From NCBI RefSeq assembly GCF_963676685.1, contig NC_092348.1, positions 26,077,386-26,141,385 on the forward strand: a DNA stretch of 64,000 nt, given 5' to 3'. Position numbers and translations under genes: made by a program. Position 1 is the stretch's first letter. Each line of letters begins with the position of its first letter. Source of the stretch: Mytilus edulis. Its lineage: Eukaryota > Mollusca > Bivalvia > Mytilida > Mytilidae. Under the pieces are notes generated by a model. That model was not told where the DNA came from, did no database searches, and saw nothing but the letters and a program-made list of their open reading frames with translations. This document shows, in pieces, positions 24,180 to 37,060 of this stretch.

Positions 24180-25275
24180 ACTCTGAAAATTCAGTTTGGA
24201 ATATCATATCCAGCGTCAAATGATAGCTTATTGTACACTGATTTCAAAAACATATGGTTTCTATATTCTTTTTCTAAATAAGGGAGATTTTTTTACTTCC
24301 GGTTTGAAATATGTCACTTCTGGTTTTATTTGATAGTTTATTGGATACTGATTCCAAAAATATATGGTCCTATATACTTTTACATCAAACAAGTACAAAA
24401 CAAAGCTTCTTCCGGTTTACTTAAAGTCATTTCCGTTTGGATTTCCAAGGTCATGTAAATTGCAATCTAATGAACCTAAAGTCCCATGGCTTTATCATGC
24501 TGAATATGAAGTTAAAGCAAAGGTCAAAATCTAGAACATAAAATTTTACTTTGACCTTGAGCTCAATTTGAAGGTCATACACCAAGCACCTTTAATCAAA
24601 TTACCCTGGATCTTTATCTTATTTGGTAAATTAGTTATACCACCATACATGTAATTTTAAATATAAAAAGGGAGAATACTCCCTTTTACGGTCAACGTAC
24701 CCTTTCAACCAAAATTCATGTGTAACAACATGTCGCAACTTACAATTTAGTAAAAAATGTTGTCCATATCTTATACGGTTTTTGAAAGTTAGTGAAATAA
24801 GCCAAAATCAAAATTTAGAATATGACCTTGACCTTTGACCGTGACCTAATTTTCATTTTTATTTTGGACCAAGGACCTCAAATCAAAAGACCCTAGGTCT
24901 CTATCACTTATGGTTTACCAGTTAGAAATGCATATTACTTATATCACATGCATAAGGGGGAATAACTCACATATGGAGTGTTCATATCGCTTGGTCAAAA
25001 TAGGACAAATCATGCTAAGGATATAACGAGCAATGTTATAAAATAAATTTGTCGCTTTCTTCTGCGGTTACGGAGGAGATGTAGTCACAAGGAACACAGT
25101 GTTCGGGGAGATAACACCTACAAAGAAAATTGTTCGTCTAGCAGGGTGAAATTTAAAAGCGCATAAACTATACAGTACCATAAGAAAAATATCAAAGTGA
25201 CACATTGCGAAACAAATATTTATCGCAAGAACAAAATTAGGCGGAAGAAAAAAACCAAACAAGTTGAAAGACATA
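24180..25275. repeat. Dispersed repeat block with TGACCT-rich segment
   Basis: Includes two related stretches (24215-24290 and 24330-24395, both TATTG.ACACTGATT-like then ATATGGT) and blocks rich in AAGGTCA/TGACCT. It separates sequence that is adjacent to copy 2's first exon from copy 3's first exon, so it is probably an insertion. Ends are uncertain. Confidence 0.4.
24823..24847 (+). promoter_or_regulatory. Cluster of nuclear-receptor half-sites inside a repeat
   Basis: TGACCTTGACC then TTTGACCGTGACCT gives four TGACC(T) half-sites, including a DR1-like TGACCTTTGACC. It lies 670 bases before the first exon of copy 3, but belongs to a repeat. Confidence 0.2.
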
Positions 25276-25430
25276 ATAAAACGGCAATTTTAAGTGAACG
25301 TTTAAATTTTATCATACCTTTAATTCAAATTGTAAAGTACAAAAGAAAACACTTTTTTAAATGATGCAAAAGGTATTTCATGTCGTTTTGGGTCGTCAAC
25401 TTTATTGTATTTCCTACGCAAAATAGAAAA

Positions 25431-25449
25431 TATAAGGTATCAGGAAGTA
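25431..25449 (+). promoter_or_regulatory. Candidate core promoter of array copy 3
   Basis: TATAAG followed by TCAGGAAGTA occurs here, 85 bases before the end of the first exon. The same arrangement occurs at 38563-38581, 73 bases before the end of copy 4's first exon. Conservation between two paralogues and a TATA-like spacing support a core promoter; GGAAGT also resembles an ETS-type site. Copy 2 has no equivalent at this position. Confidence 0.35.
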
Positions 25450-25460
25450 GACAAATTTGT

Positions 25461-25516
25461 GTTGGTAAAACTCAAATACGCAGTTTTATAAATACGACAA
25501 ACATTGAAAAATAAAG
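25461..25516 (+). other. Non-coding first exon of array copy 3 (5' end inferred)
   Basis: The donor gtaagtcatctgcc starts at 25517. The exon ends in AATAAAG and gives an in-frame TAA two codons before the copy 3 ATG after splicing. The start is placed about 30 bases after a TATAAG that is shared with copy 4, so it is inferred only. Confidence 0.55.
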
Positions 25517-27281
25517 GTAAGTCATCTGCCATAAGTAATAAAAATATATAAAATCAAAATGTATAAAAACGAGATTTGAAATACACAATTCGTATTTTTT
25601 AGATTATTTTTTCTTGTTACAAGAAATATCTTTTTATGTATAGTTTGTCTTAGTTGAATATGTGACTATTTTCTCAGGAAAGCATGGCATTAGAAATCTG
25701 TACCTTTTAGATTCCCTCTATGTATTTGGTGTATGAGGTTTTCGGTTTTTATTCATCCGTTGACAAAGTTCCTTTTTCGTTTCAAACACAGTACGTCCTT
25801 GATTGTTCTTGAACATGACTTGTACTAATGATTTCATTACAATATTTATACTATCAACCTATCATACCATATCGAGTAAATGTCATCACTCTATTTCGTC
25901 AGGTTAAAACTGAATACATAAAAAAGCTTTGCGATTCGGCCTAGTACTAATCAAAGTGCGCAGTCGTTCCCTTTATATTTGTTTGTATTTATCTTCATCT
26001 AGGGGCCAAACGTTGGTGGATAATGTGCTCAGTAGTAGTGTTTTTAAACATTTTGAGTGATTCTTGTATTCTCCTCTTATTGTTGTATTCAAACTAATAT
26101 GAAATCAACTTGTGCTTGTTGGTGGTTTATGTGCTCTGTGGTTATGTTAATCTTTTGAATGATTTCTGTTATCTCTTTTTGTTGTTGTATTCATACTAAT
26201 ATAAAATCAACTTGTACTTGTCATGATAAAATACATTGATTGTCAGTTGATGTTACTAAACGTTATTCTGTTTTATAAGGCCGGGACTCAAAATGAATTT
26301 GATGCCAATTTCAGTAGAATCTCAAAAAAGAAAGTTTTTGTAGTGGTCTACATTTTAAAATGCATAAGATTATCGTATAACAACTGAAAAACAAGGATAA
26401 TTTTTACTTTACCCAAACACAGAATTTCAAGAAACTTTGTCGAAGTACAAAATTTATCCTCGAAACACCAAATCCTATATTTTGATTGGTTGAAAACTGG
26501 GTTCGAGTACGATATTCGTGCTCTAAATTCTTATGACAAGCAGAGCCTTACATATTTTTAAATCAATGATGTACGGGAGTCAATTGTTGACATTCGTCTC
26601 ATTAGGCACGCTAAACCATCGGTTTTTAAGAACAAACTGTCACATGGTAACGCACAAAGGTAAACATTTAATAAAAATATCATGTTTCACAATGTTTTCC
26701 ATTAAGTTAAAGCTTGGTTTCAGAATGTTGTCGTTTGTGTAGAAAAAAAATCAAGAATAAACATTAAATGCATAGCATCTTGAAAGATAATAGTTTATGT
26801 TGAAAAGCTTGACTCAGTGATATGTATAAAAGGCATTTTTATAATTGTTTTTAATTTTTAATTTTTTTTTTAACGATTAATCATATTTTATTGATAGTTT
26901 TGACATTTGTTAGTGGAAACACCAAATACCGGTACCTTATCCTTAAAGGCATTTTCTAATTACCTTAATCATTTCGTTTTTAATTTTATAATTAGTTATT
27001 ATTACAACTGTGTGTTTGTTCCTGGAGACATTTCTGGACCAAAAAGTGTTGAAAAAGCATGACAATCTAGAATGTGTGTTTCCCTCGAAGCAATAACTGT
27101 AAAAGCATTTATACATCTTTTATCCTATCATTTTGAGACCTGGTATAATTTAACACGCTTTTTGTAATTTAAAAGTACGAAATCTATGTTGTTCAACATA
27201 TCATATATGAAGTTTTACACGCTATAATAGTGGCTGTTATTCGCTGTTTTGTATTACATACATATTGTTTGTAATTTCAGA

Positions 27282-30200
27282 ATGGCAGACGACAGTTTTC
27301 CTTTGACTGTGTAAGTATGAACGTTGTCATGTTAAATATTCAAATATACAAATCTTTCTGTCTGAAATGTAATGGAACATTACTGCTTCGAAATGAAAAT
27401 ATAGTAATCTAAAATATTAAAGATTTTCCCAATGTAAAAAAAAAAAATGTATACCGACCCTAAAAAGCAGATGCAGATTAAATTGCCATTTTTATGAATT
27501 TACTGTTTGCAAAGGTATATATTATTGGCAATACTAAGGATTTTCTTATACCAGGCATGGATTACCTTAGTCGTATTTGACACATAAATCATAGGAAGGC
27601 TATAATGACATTGAATTGTACACATATGGTTTCCATATGTATAAGTATATAAGTATCCCAAAAGTGAATGAATATTAGTGTATTACTCCCGGATATATAC
27701 ATTATTCTTATCACAGAGGGTGTTATGTATTTCTGTCTCCACCATGTGGTAATTTTTATATATCAAAGAATAATTCTCTATCAGAAAGCAAGGTCGAGCT
27801 TATTGTTATCGAAGAAAAACATGTAAGTTCGAACCCTTCATATCACATACGCCTTAGACAGGTATAAACAGTAAGTAAGCTTAAGATTAGAACTGTTGAT
27901 AAATTAATTGTTGCTGACTTTAAAGGTTATAATTTTTTTTAACTTCAGTTGAATTTGAATTCTTGAAACATAACAAAGAAATACAAAACCGAAGAAATAA
28001 ATTGATAAATATCCATATTATATAGTACATTGAACGAACACATGTGCAATCTGTGCAACATGTGTTACCTGGATATAATTGAGACCTAAATAGACTGTAG
28101 GCACTTTATGCACAAATTATATATCAAAATATGATTCCCCTGGAAACATAAAAAGTATGAAATGAAATTCATCAATTGCGTTGGAATGAAAACCAAAGTA
28201 GGGCATATACTGAACGACCAAATATCGTCCAAGGAAAATCCCATAAGGGAGCTTTAACTTTTATCATTGTACCAATCCTGATATATATATATATGCTGAT
28301 TTTATTTATATACTTTATCAGTCGGAAACGTCACTCTCAATGCATCGCTTTTACAATGGCAGTACCATGTCATTGATTATTAGGTATATTTCCACCGTTT
28401 GTACTATTCCCGACCGAGTTGTAATTGATAATATCAGGTAACATGGATAAAGAATGTTATTGAACATATTGCTTATCTTTAAAAGAGTTTGATTCTGAGT
28501 TAAGCATTTTATCTGACTAATAGTGTGTTAAAAATTTAAATGCAAATTAACACACTGAGATTTATATGTTAGTCAAAGAAGTTGTTCATGCAATTTGTAT
28601 TAAATAATCAATGAAAATGAAATGTGTAATTGTAAGATAAAAACACTCCATTTAGTGTAACTTTTTTCCAGGGTAATTCCTATAGTGCTCGTCATAAAAA
28701 TAGGTTGCTGGGTAGCTGTTTGTTATAGATGTTCAAAGAGATCTGAGCGAACCACAATAATTCAACGAACAGTGGTAAGTTAGTGTCACGATGAATCATC
28801 TGAAATAACATTTGTTTTAGTTTAAAACGAAATGTGCCCCTCAGAAAAGAAACTACAACTCATGTTTCATGCACAATAAAAACCCTCATTGTGAATATTT
28901 ACTTTTGCGAAATTGTCCTGAAACATTTGAATGTGTTGATAAATGTGTAATATGTTTTTCATCAAATAGCTTATCAAATTTTTAAAGCTATCTTAGGTTA
29001 TATAAGTTGTCTTTAGATGGATTTGACTTTAATTTTTAACCGAAGTCCTTAATTCTCGCACCTTGCACGTTTCTGGTGCGCTCGGCTGATACCTTAATTA
29101 ATTAGGATCATCTGTTTTCCTCCCGAAGGTCGATGGTTCTGTCTGGCACTCCGACTTCCTCCTTCAATAAATAGTGATAACCAGGATTGCAACTTTGTAT
29201 TCGCGCCAAACGAGCGTTCCGTCTACAAAAGACTCGTCATTGACTCTCAGAAGTGGCGTTTAACACAAAACAATAAATTCATTAACTTTTATTATAATAC
29301 GAAACTAATTAGAAATTCAAACGATTCAGTAAAATGAGATACAATATTAAGTATAAACAGCTTAAACTATATATATGGAAATACAGATCTATTAACATAT
29401 GTAAAACAAATATATAGTAATGCATTTTCGATTTCTTTTCAATCTATCGAGTTCTTATGCATGTATTTTTATATATATCTTTTCTGTTCAAAACACTAGG
29501 TATCATATGTACTCATCTAAACTCATTTTACAATGCAAATGATTTAAAGTAAACACTAAAATTGTTGATAAATCTCGATATTGCTTATATAAAATTGAGA
29601 ATGGAAATTGGGAATGTGTCAAAAAGACAACAAGAGGACCATAGAACAGACAACACCAATAGATCTTTAATGCATGCGAGAAACTTTCGCACCCGGATGC
29701 GTCCTTCAGCTGGCCCCTAAAAAACTATGTATACCAGTTCAGTGATAATGGACGTCATACTATACTCCGAATTATACACAAGAAACTAAAATAAAAATCA
29801 TACAAGACTAACAAAGGCCAGAGGCTCTTGATCTGACTTACGGTGGGGTTAACATGTTTTTTTTAGGTCCCAATTCTCCCCCTATAACTCTAGCCAATGT
29901 AAAAATTCAATGCATAACAATACGCACAGTAAAATTCAGTTCAAGAGAAGTCCGAGTCCGATGTCAGAAGATGTAACAAAAGAAAATAAACAAAATTACA
30001 ATAATACATAAATAACAACAGACTACTAGCAGTTACTGACATGCCAGCTCCATACCTCAATTAAACTGATTGAAAGATTTTATCTTCATCATATGAATAT
30101 CAGGCACAATCCCGCCCGTTAGGGGTTTAGTATCATACCATCATAACACATATGAGAAGAACCTAACCCGTGTTATGCCAGCAACTCGTTTTTAAATATA

Positions 30201-31458
30201 CATGTTTAATTCCGATGCAAAGACCCTATAAGTGAATCAATATTAAAGCCAACATATGCAATCTTTAATAATCTGACAACAGTATCGTAACTATATCCCT
30301 TCTTAATAAGTCTGTTTAAAGGTTTTTTAGCTTCTGAGGGGAATACTGACATGTTTGTGCTTTGTAATGAATATTACCATACAAGATTAGATGTGAAATA
30401 CCTGAACGTATAAGATGTATGCATGTTGAGTTATTTTTTTGAATGATGTCCTTGTACCGATGATACAATTTAGTAAAAAGTTATCAAAGGTACCAGGATA
30501 ATAATTTAATACGCCAGACGCGCGTTTCGTCTACGTAAGACTCATCAGTGACGCTCAGATCAAAATAGTTATAAAGCCAAACAAGTACAAAGTTGTGTAA
30601 ATGTGGTAAATGTTTTGACTAGTTTGTTATTTCGAAAACCCTGGTGTAATAATTTTTCAGTAATACATAAATTTTTCTCGCTAAAATCTAAAACCTTGTT
30701 ACATACACAAGCGAATCGTACAAGTTAAGATATAAAAACACCGTAAGATGGTGACAAGGGAACGTCACCATCTAAAAATGGATAATTAACGATAGAAAAT
30801 GAAAAACCATCTCTTTTATCATAAATTTTTGTATCATGCTTTCCGTTATTGATATAGGAAAGGCCAGTGGTCATTGTTAGTATTAGCTTTATTTAAAGTA
30901 AGTTCAACAGGATTAATTTTTTTAGTATACATACTGAAGTCCTATTGAGAGCCAATATATCATCCAAATATCTAAAAGTATTATTATATTTTTGTATCAG
31001 ATGTTGTTTCGATGGGTCCAAAGCGAACAAAAATGTTATCTAGTAAAAATGCAAGGGCATATATAGTATCAAAGCCAATTCACACAGTTCTTTTGTTTAT
31101 TGCTATTAAAAAATGACATAAAAGAGTTTGAACATATGTATTCGCTTTCTGACTATATGTCTGTCAGTTTACAATAACAATAAGACCATACTTAATCCGT
31201 ATTCATTTCAAAAGCGGCGAAAAGGTCAACACCTAATTAAGACCTCTTTTCATACATATCTAATTTTATTAGATTCAAGGGCCTGTTGAAAATGGTATTA
31301 CTGGTATAGAAAACCCTGGATATTTGCGGCAGCCTCCAGCTTATACCGATGCAACCGGATTAAACCCAAGACAAGCATCGGTACCACCATCATACGAGCA
31401 AATGACAAAAGGACAGTGCTTTGCAGAAGATTGTAATCAGGGTGCATCGCGTTATTAG
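27282..31458 (+). CDS. Array copy 3: uncharacterised 105-residue single-pass membrane protein with NPxY and two PPxY motifs
   Basis: Coding exons 27282-27310, 28672-28774 and 31273-31458, gt-ag, phases 2 and 0. The N-terminus (MADDSFPLT) is acidic. The hydrophobic segment, about residues 10-28, holds Pro13, Lys19, Trp23 and Cys27. It is followed by Arg29, Lys32 and Arg33, which suggests a cytosolic C-terminus. The tail has NPGY at 58-61, PPAY at 65-68 and PPSY at 82-85, then a Cys-containing end (GQCF, EDC) where the sister copy 2 has APYY. NPxY motifs typically bind PTB domains or endocytic adaptors, and PPxY motifs bind WW domains such as those of NEDD4-type ubiquitin ligases. That the tail is such an adaptor is inference. 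Intron 2 carries a damaged CGCGTTTCGTCT repeat at the same relative site as copy 2, so this insertion predates their duplication. Family and function are unknown to me. Confidence 0.87.
29176..29262 (+). repeat. Damaged CGCGTTTCGTCT repeat in intron 2 of copy 3
   Basis: AACCAGGATTGCAAC, CGAGCGTTCCGTCTAC and AGACTCGTCATTGAC are mutated forms of the family blocks. Position in the intron matches that in copy 2. Confidence 0.6.
29585..30214 (-). repeat. 3' untranslated tail of a retroelement
   Basis: Read on the minus strand it follows directly on the coding remnant at 30215-30478. It ends with GTCTTTTTGACACATTCCC, a block common in mussel sequence. Fragments of the same tail lie at 1485-1815 and 19497-19750. 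Confidence 0.6.
30215..30478 (-). pseudogene. C-terminal coding remnant of a retroelement protein
   Basis: Minus-strand reading gives KLYHRYKDII, LIRSGISH and YKAQTCQYSPQKL, then after one lost base RLIKKGYSYDTVV and LLKIAYVGFNIDSL. The frame break and the attached 3' tail mark it as a dead insertion. I cannot assign the retroelement class. Confidence 0.5.
30489..30600 (+). repeat. CGCGTTTCGTCT mussel repeat
   Basis: AAGGTACCAGGATAATAAT, GACGCGCGTTTCGTCTAC, GACTCATCAGTGACGCTCAG and AAGCCAAACAAGTAC. The best-preserved copy of the left part in the window. Confidence 0.75.
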
Positions 31459-31844
31459 TGTATTTAAGTTTGATGAATACGAATGCAATTGCTTGTGAAT
31501 ACTTACCATTCACCTTTATTTAAATGATATTACTTTTAGCTAATATATTGTTATAATGGACAAATAATAATTGTAGTTTATATTCAATAGTAATGAAACA
31601 AAGTAGAAAGAATCTACATGTAATATCTTAATATATAAATATACAGGAATAAGATGCATTTGTATTTACCACTATCTTGGTTTAAAGCATTAATTATCTT
31701 GTATTCATTTTGAGGTTTTCAATGCACGTATGTTGCATACAAAATTGGCAGAAAGATAATGATTAATGATACAGAATAACTTACTTGTACTAATTTGAAA
31801 CGTATCAAATCAGACATATTTTTATTATTGTAGGGTTATACATG

Positions 31845-32080
31845 TTGAAAGAGGAACGGAAGATACCAGAGGGGCAGTCAAACTCATAAATCGAAAATAA
31901 ACTGACAACGCCATGGCTAAAACTGAAAAGGACAAACAGACAAACAATAACACACATGACACAACATAGAAAACTAAAGAATAAGCAACACGAACCCAAC
32001 CAAAAACTAGGGGTGATCTCAGGTGCTCCAGAAGGGTAAGCAGATCCTGCTCAACATGTGGCACCCGTTGTGTTGCTTAA
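31845..32080 (-). repeat. 3' tail of a retroelement (TTAGCCATGGCGTTGTCAG family)
   Basis: The minus strand contains TAGCCATGGCGTTGTCAG and GAGTTTGACTGCCCCTCTGG. It follows the coding remnant at 32148-32354. Fragments of the family occur at 8537-8600, 22080-22180, 34130-34300, 36105-36275 and 41540-41720. Confidence 0.6.
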
Positions 32081-32147
32081 GTTATAACAAATCCGGTAAA
32101 TATTCTTATTCGGTAGGTTACATTCATGAAAGGCAAGGGGATTGTAG

Positions 32148-32354
32148 TTACGACGTAAGGAACATATCCGATATCATTTGTGAAACGGTTATTCCATAAC
32201 GGTCAACCAACTCGTGATGGCGTCCGTAAAATTTACGAAGAGATGATTTCAACTTCACCATTTGGAACTTGTGATTTAATAGCTTCCTTGTGAGCAACAA
32301 CCCTCTATCAAGAAAATCATGATAGGAAATGCAAGCACGGGAATATCGTATCAA
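32148..32354 (-). pseudogene. C-terminal coding remnant of a second retroelement
   Basis: A 68-codon minus-strand frame ends with SLRKFYGRHHELVDRYG and SQMISDMF, a kind of C-terminus I associate with invertebrate retroelement proteins. The sequence upstream on that strand does not continue as an open frame. A further relative with lost frame lies at about 34310-34400. Confidence 0.5.
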
Positions 32355-35300
32355 TTGGGAGATATATACACTGTAATATATTGACTTTCTAATATCATTT
32401 AAACTCTTCTAAAATTTGTTCAAGTTTAAGCTTTAAAGCCTGTAAAACTAATTTATGTCAACTTGTAAAAAAATTTATAAAATTACAACAAATATTTTTT
32501 ACATTGTAAACATATCAAATCGATATTCACGATTGTACTTCCCTTTCACTGTTTTATCTAAAATACTTGTACTTAAGTCATGGCTTTGTTAAACAAAACG
32601 TGAATATTCGATAATCACAGAACCAAATAAAAGTAATTAATATTGACATACTGCTTTTCTTTGTATGGTTCAGACTTCTAGAAACAAATAATTACTCCTG
32701 TTCATTTTACAATATCTGATGTTATTTGACATATAATATGATGTTAACGCTGATAACGATTTTTTTTCATTATTATTTGAAATGCTTTTTTGTTCTTAAT
32801 GTATCCACCAAATAGAACAAATACTTATCATACGAATAAAGCATTTGTTGGGTTAAAAATCTCAATCGCTCAATGCCTATGAACAAGTTGTGATTTAATT
32901 TCAATTATCAGAGACCTTTCCTCAGGAACCTTCAATTTCTCACAAAATTTTTACAATTTCCACAAACTCAAGACTGGACGCAAAACATCCTTATAGGAGT
33001 TGATGGTTAAAAGAGAGAGTATCAATGGTTGAAAATTTAGTTTCATCAATGATTTGCAACACTTACATATGTATTAGAATACAATTGATGCATGTATGAG
33101 GCCTACACTTTCGAAGCTACCGTTTTCGATCTGTTTGGATTTCATGAACTTTTCAATTTGTTTAGTCTAAATGATTAGATCAATGATAAACACATATTTA
33201 CTTTAATTTCGGAGCTTCCTTTATTTAGTTATTCAAGTTGCTTACGGTGACCTATAGTTTTTAATTTCTGTGTCATTTTGGTCTCTTGTGGAAAGTTGTC
33301 TCATTGGCAATCATACCACATCTTCTTTTTTATACACTAATATACAAATATTTTGTTTTCATAATATTGACCATGAACTATATATATCATGTTATCTAAT
33401 GCCAAAAGAAAGTAAGCTTGAATTCAATAAGGCTGTTGATTAGCAATATTTTATTTTTCTATAAATTTTGAAAGGATGTATTAATGATGTTAAAAGATAT
33501 GTACAGTGCATGTTGTAAAAAAATGACTATTCCAATGTTTAAAAACTAATTAACATAACAGCATTGATAAGTATTAATTGATAAGTTCTTCAAATCAAAT
33601 TAAGAAAATAACCAGTTTATTCGCTATAGAAGCTTCACTTTAATAAACCTTCGTCTGTATTGTCAGATTGGCACAAGTACAGAAAAGAACAAAATTTGTA
33701 CCACTGAGTACATTTTTTAAGCATAATTGTAACTTCTTTTATTCTGTAACTTGTAACTTCCGCTTATTTAACACATTTTATAGCGGTGTGTATGATTGTT
33801 TTGACAATGAATATTGAATAAAGTTTTATAGATCTTACCATTCAAGAGATATTTTTAAAAATCTCTCTATATTTTACATTCTCCATCATCATGATCTTCA
33901 AACTTATAATTCAATGGATAACTAACAACTCCATGCAACAAAAAAATCAAACTACGAAAACGACATAAAGACACATACTCTGGATTCCTTTATTATCGTG
34001 GGTACCATTATCGTGGAATGAGGAAAACTCACATCTTTGTGTGTTGTTTTCTACTTACAAGCCTAAAGTTATTTTGTTATTCGTTGAACATCTAATTTCT
34101 TGGTTCACCTGTAACCCACGAAATACACAATAAAAGATTATCCAACGACAAATAATGAATCCACAATAACAGTTAATACAAAACAAAACATAGAAACAAA
34201 AAACGAGTAACATGAGCGCCACCAAATAATCGGTAGTGATCTCATTCAGGGATGTTATAATCGAGAAAACAAAGACGGGATTCTGCTTATAAACATTTCG
34301 AGAAAACCGTCGTCATCCGTGAAACAGATACAAGTATTTCCATAACGGTCAACCGACTTGTGATAGGGTTATTATTTGTTTTGGAGAGGTAATTTCAAAT
34401 TCATTACATGGAACTGATATACAAGATATTTTTGTCTAACTCGCTTTTCTTGATACAACTTCATCCGATATGCTCAAGTACATCATTTGAAAGACAGGAA
34501 TGTAAAATAACCCATCAGTTGAATAGCTATATGACAAAAAAAAAGACTTCAAAATTACAGCCGAATGTAAAGGGCAGAAAAAAACCTTTCGTTTGAATTC
34601 TTTTCAACGTGAAAAGAGACGTGGATTGTTTGTACTTCATGCAATTTTAGGAAATATTTAGTAGTTTACGTCTGAATCAGACCGCCCTCAAAGTAGATAG
34701 TATGCAAATAATTCTTAAAAATTGCAGCCATTGCTGTTAAAATTGATTTTGATAGTTAAGAAAGAAGAGTTTCTTGGAGCACCTTGATTAGACCTAGTAA
34801 TATATCGTGGATTGTAGGGTAACCTATGTAAATTTAGGATCTAACAAAGTGACGTTAGTTACAATTCGTCATCTTTGTTCAATTCCAATTAAACATAAAA
34901 CAGACCCTATGATTAATGAAGATTTCCTCAGTGGTGAAATCCTCAATCGATTTTTATCTCACAGTTGATGTACCGAGATTTACACCAAAACTATATTGTG
35001 TGGTGCTTTATCTACTGGAGGAAAACCATATTAATAATGGAAAGATGCTAGATCGACGTAGCATTGATTTACCTATTCATTTATTTAAATTCGTTTGTAT
35101 ACAAGCCATAACCTATTCGCAAAGAGTATAAACGTTTTATAGCCCATTTTGGCATAATCCTCAAATAAATCCATTAAAAGTTGCAGTCGGTTTTTTCAGT
35201 TGATGGAATTATACTAAAAAAAAACAATAACACATTTCGCAAAGAACATGGAGAAATGTATTTTTCATAGTTTTGGTCTCAGTATCTTGGCCAGCCGAAT

Positions 35301-36803
35301 TACATATGAATGGAACACTAGATGATAACGACTATGTTATTTTGTCTTTGATGAAGAGTTGTCTCAATGCCAATAATGTTACAAATTTTTATTTTAATTG
35401 CACAGATGGTGTCGGGAAGTTCTAAGAAGAATTCGTTGATATTTATAATCTGTAACACTGTAGATTATCAAAAACTTTATTTGTAATTGGTTTGGTATAG
35501 ATATGCGAAATGATAGGTGTTGGTCGATTTGTTGGAGGTATTTTCAATAAATCTGATTCAAAATAAAGAATAGATACCTTTCTCTGCTTCTTTTTTCCCA
35601 ATGCGAGCAGGTCATAATGACATATGGGTTTGTATTGGTTTAAATAAGGATTTCAAACATTGTTTACAGAGAATGATGTTTTGAAAAGCGAATTGAATAT
35701 AGCTTTGTGCGAATGTAATGAACAACTAACGGCTTCTGTATACCGAATCTCTTTGTTCCCGATTTGATGACAAATTTGGCAAGGGACATTTTCACTGCGT
35801 ATTATTTTCGCTTATTTGAAAAATACCCTCAAAACAATACCCGTAGTGTAGGTAAATGTAAAGAACATAAACTTGAGTGACTGAAGAGAATCAACAACAA
35901 TTAAATAGGATTACTATCTATTAAAAACACTTGACTAGAAGAACATTGTAAGTAATTAAATTATGTACAATGCAGCAAATGGTATGACTGAACACTTTGA
36001 GAGCAAGTTTATGCAAACATCCGTAAAAAAATTATTAATTTCTATTTATGATACATTATATAAAAAATGCTTAAATTTTAACAAAATCATTAAAATATCT
36101 ACAGCAAAACAGGCGAAAGATACAAAAGGGACGTTCAAGCTCAAAAGTCAAAAATAAACTGACAAAGCCATGACTAAACTCAAAAAGACAAACAAACAAA
36201 CAACGTAACAAACTAAAGACTGAACAACAAACTGGAGGTGCACCGGAAGGGTAATCAGTTGCAGCACCTAGTGTGGTACATGAATAATTTTAACACTTGT
36301 GAACATGCCGTTGATTGTAATTTTGTCAAACGTTATGGTTAGCCAATTCGATTGTTACGAAAACATAATTCTAATTCAACTATGCACATTCTTGTGCTCT
36401 ATTAAGTATGACAAAAGACTGATATTATAGCTTCGAATTATTTGTAATTCTATTATTTTAATATTCTATTCGTATGTAAAAGTAAAGATGATTTATCACC
36501 CATAGGAAATTTGTATTTTTCAATAATTTAAATATTCACAATGTAGTGCCTCAAAATAAAAAAAGGTAATATTTATTTGATCTAAGGTATAATTTGCAAA
36601 ATAGATGCATCACGATAACATTGATGGTACTCATTTGTCTGCACCAGATACACAATTCGACGTTTTAATAAATGTCTCTTCGGTGATGTTCGACGCCAAA
36701 CAACTTGATATCTGAAAGGTTGTTAAGAAATCTGTAGAATTTTAAAACCAAACATGACAGAAAGGTATCATAAAATTCGGACAAGGAATCAGAACCACGA
36801 AAA

Positions 36804-37060
36804 AAGTAAAATCACAAAAATACTGAACTCAGAGGAAAATCAATACGGAAAGTTCATAATCACATGGCAAAATCAAATAACAAAACGCACCAAAAACGAA
36901 TGGACAAGAACTGTCATATTCCTGACTTGGTACAGGCATTTTCAAATGTAGAAAATGGTAGATTAAACCTGGTTTTATAGCGCTAACCCTCTCACTTTGA
37001 GGACAGTCGCATCAATTCCGTTAAATTTACATTGATGCGTTAACTAAACAGACACAATAA
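36804..37060 (+). repeat. Dispersed repeat, GTAAAATCAC family, long copy
   Basis: GTAAAATCACAAAAATACTG, CGGAAAGTTCATAATCA, CTGTCATATTCCTGACTTGG, AACCTGGTTTTATAGC and ATTGATGCG in order. The fullest + strand copy in the window. Confidence 0.65.

Noticed and set aside
25068-25274. 68-codon minus-strand frame, hydrophobic
   Set aside because: Part of the repeat block at 24180-25275; no start context or homologous copy in the array.
31298-31513. 71-codon minus-strand frame
   Set aside because: Antisense shadow of exon 3 of copy 3.
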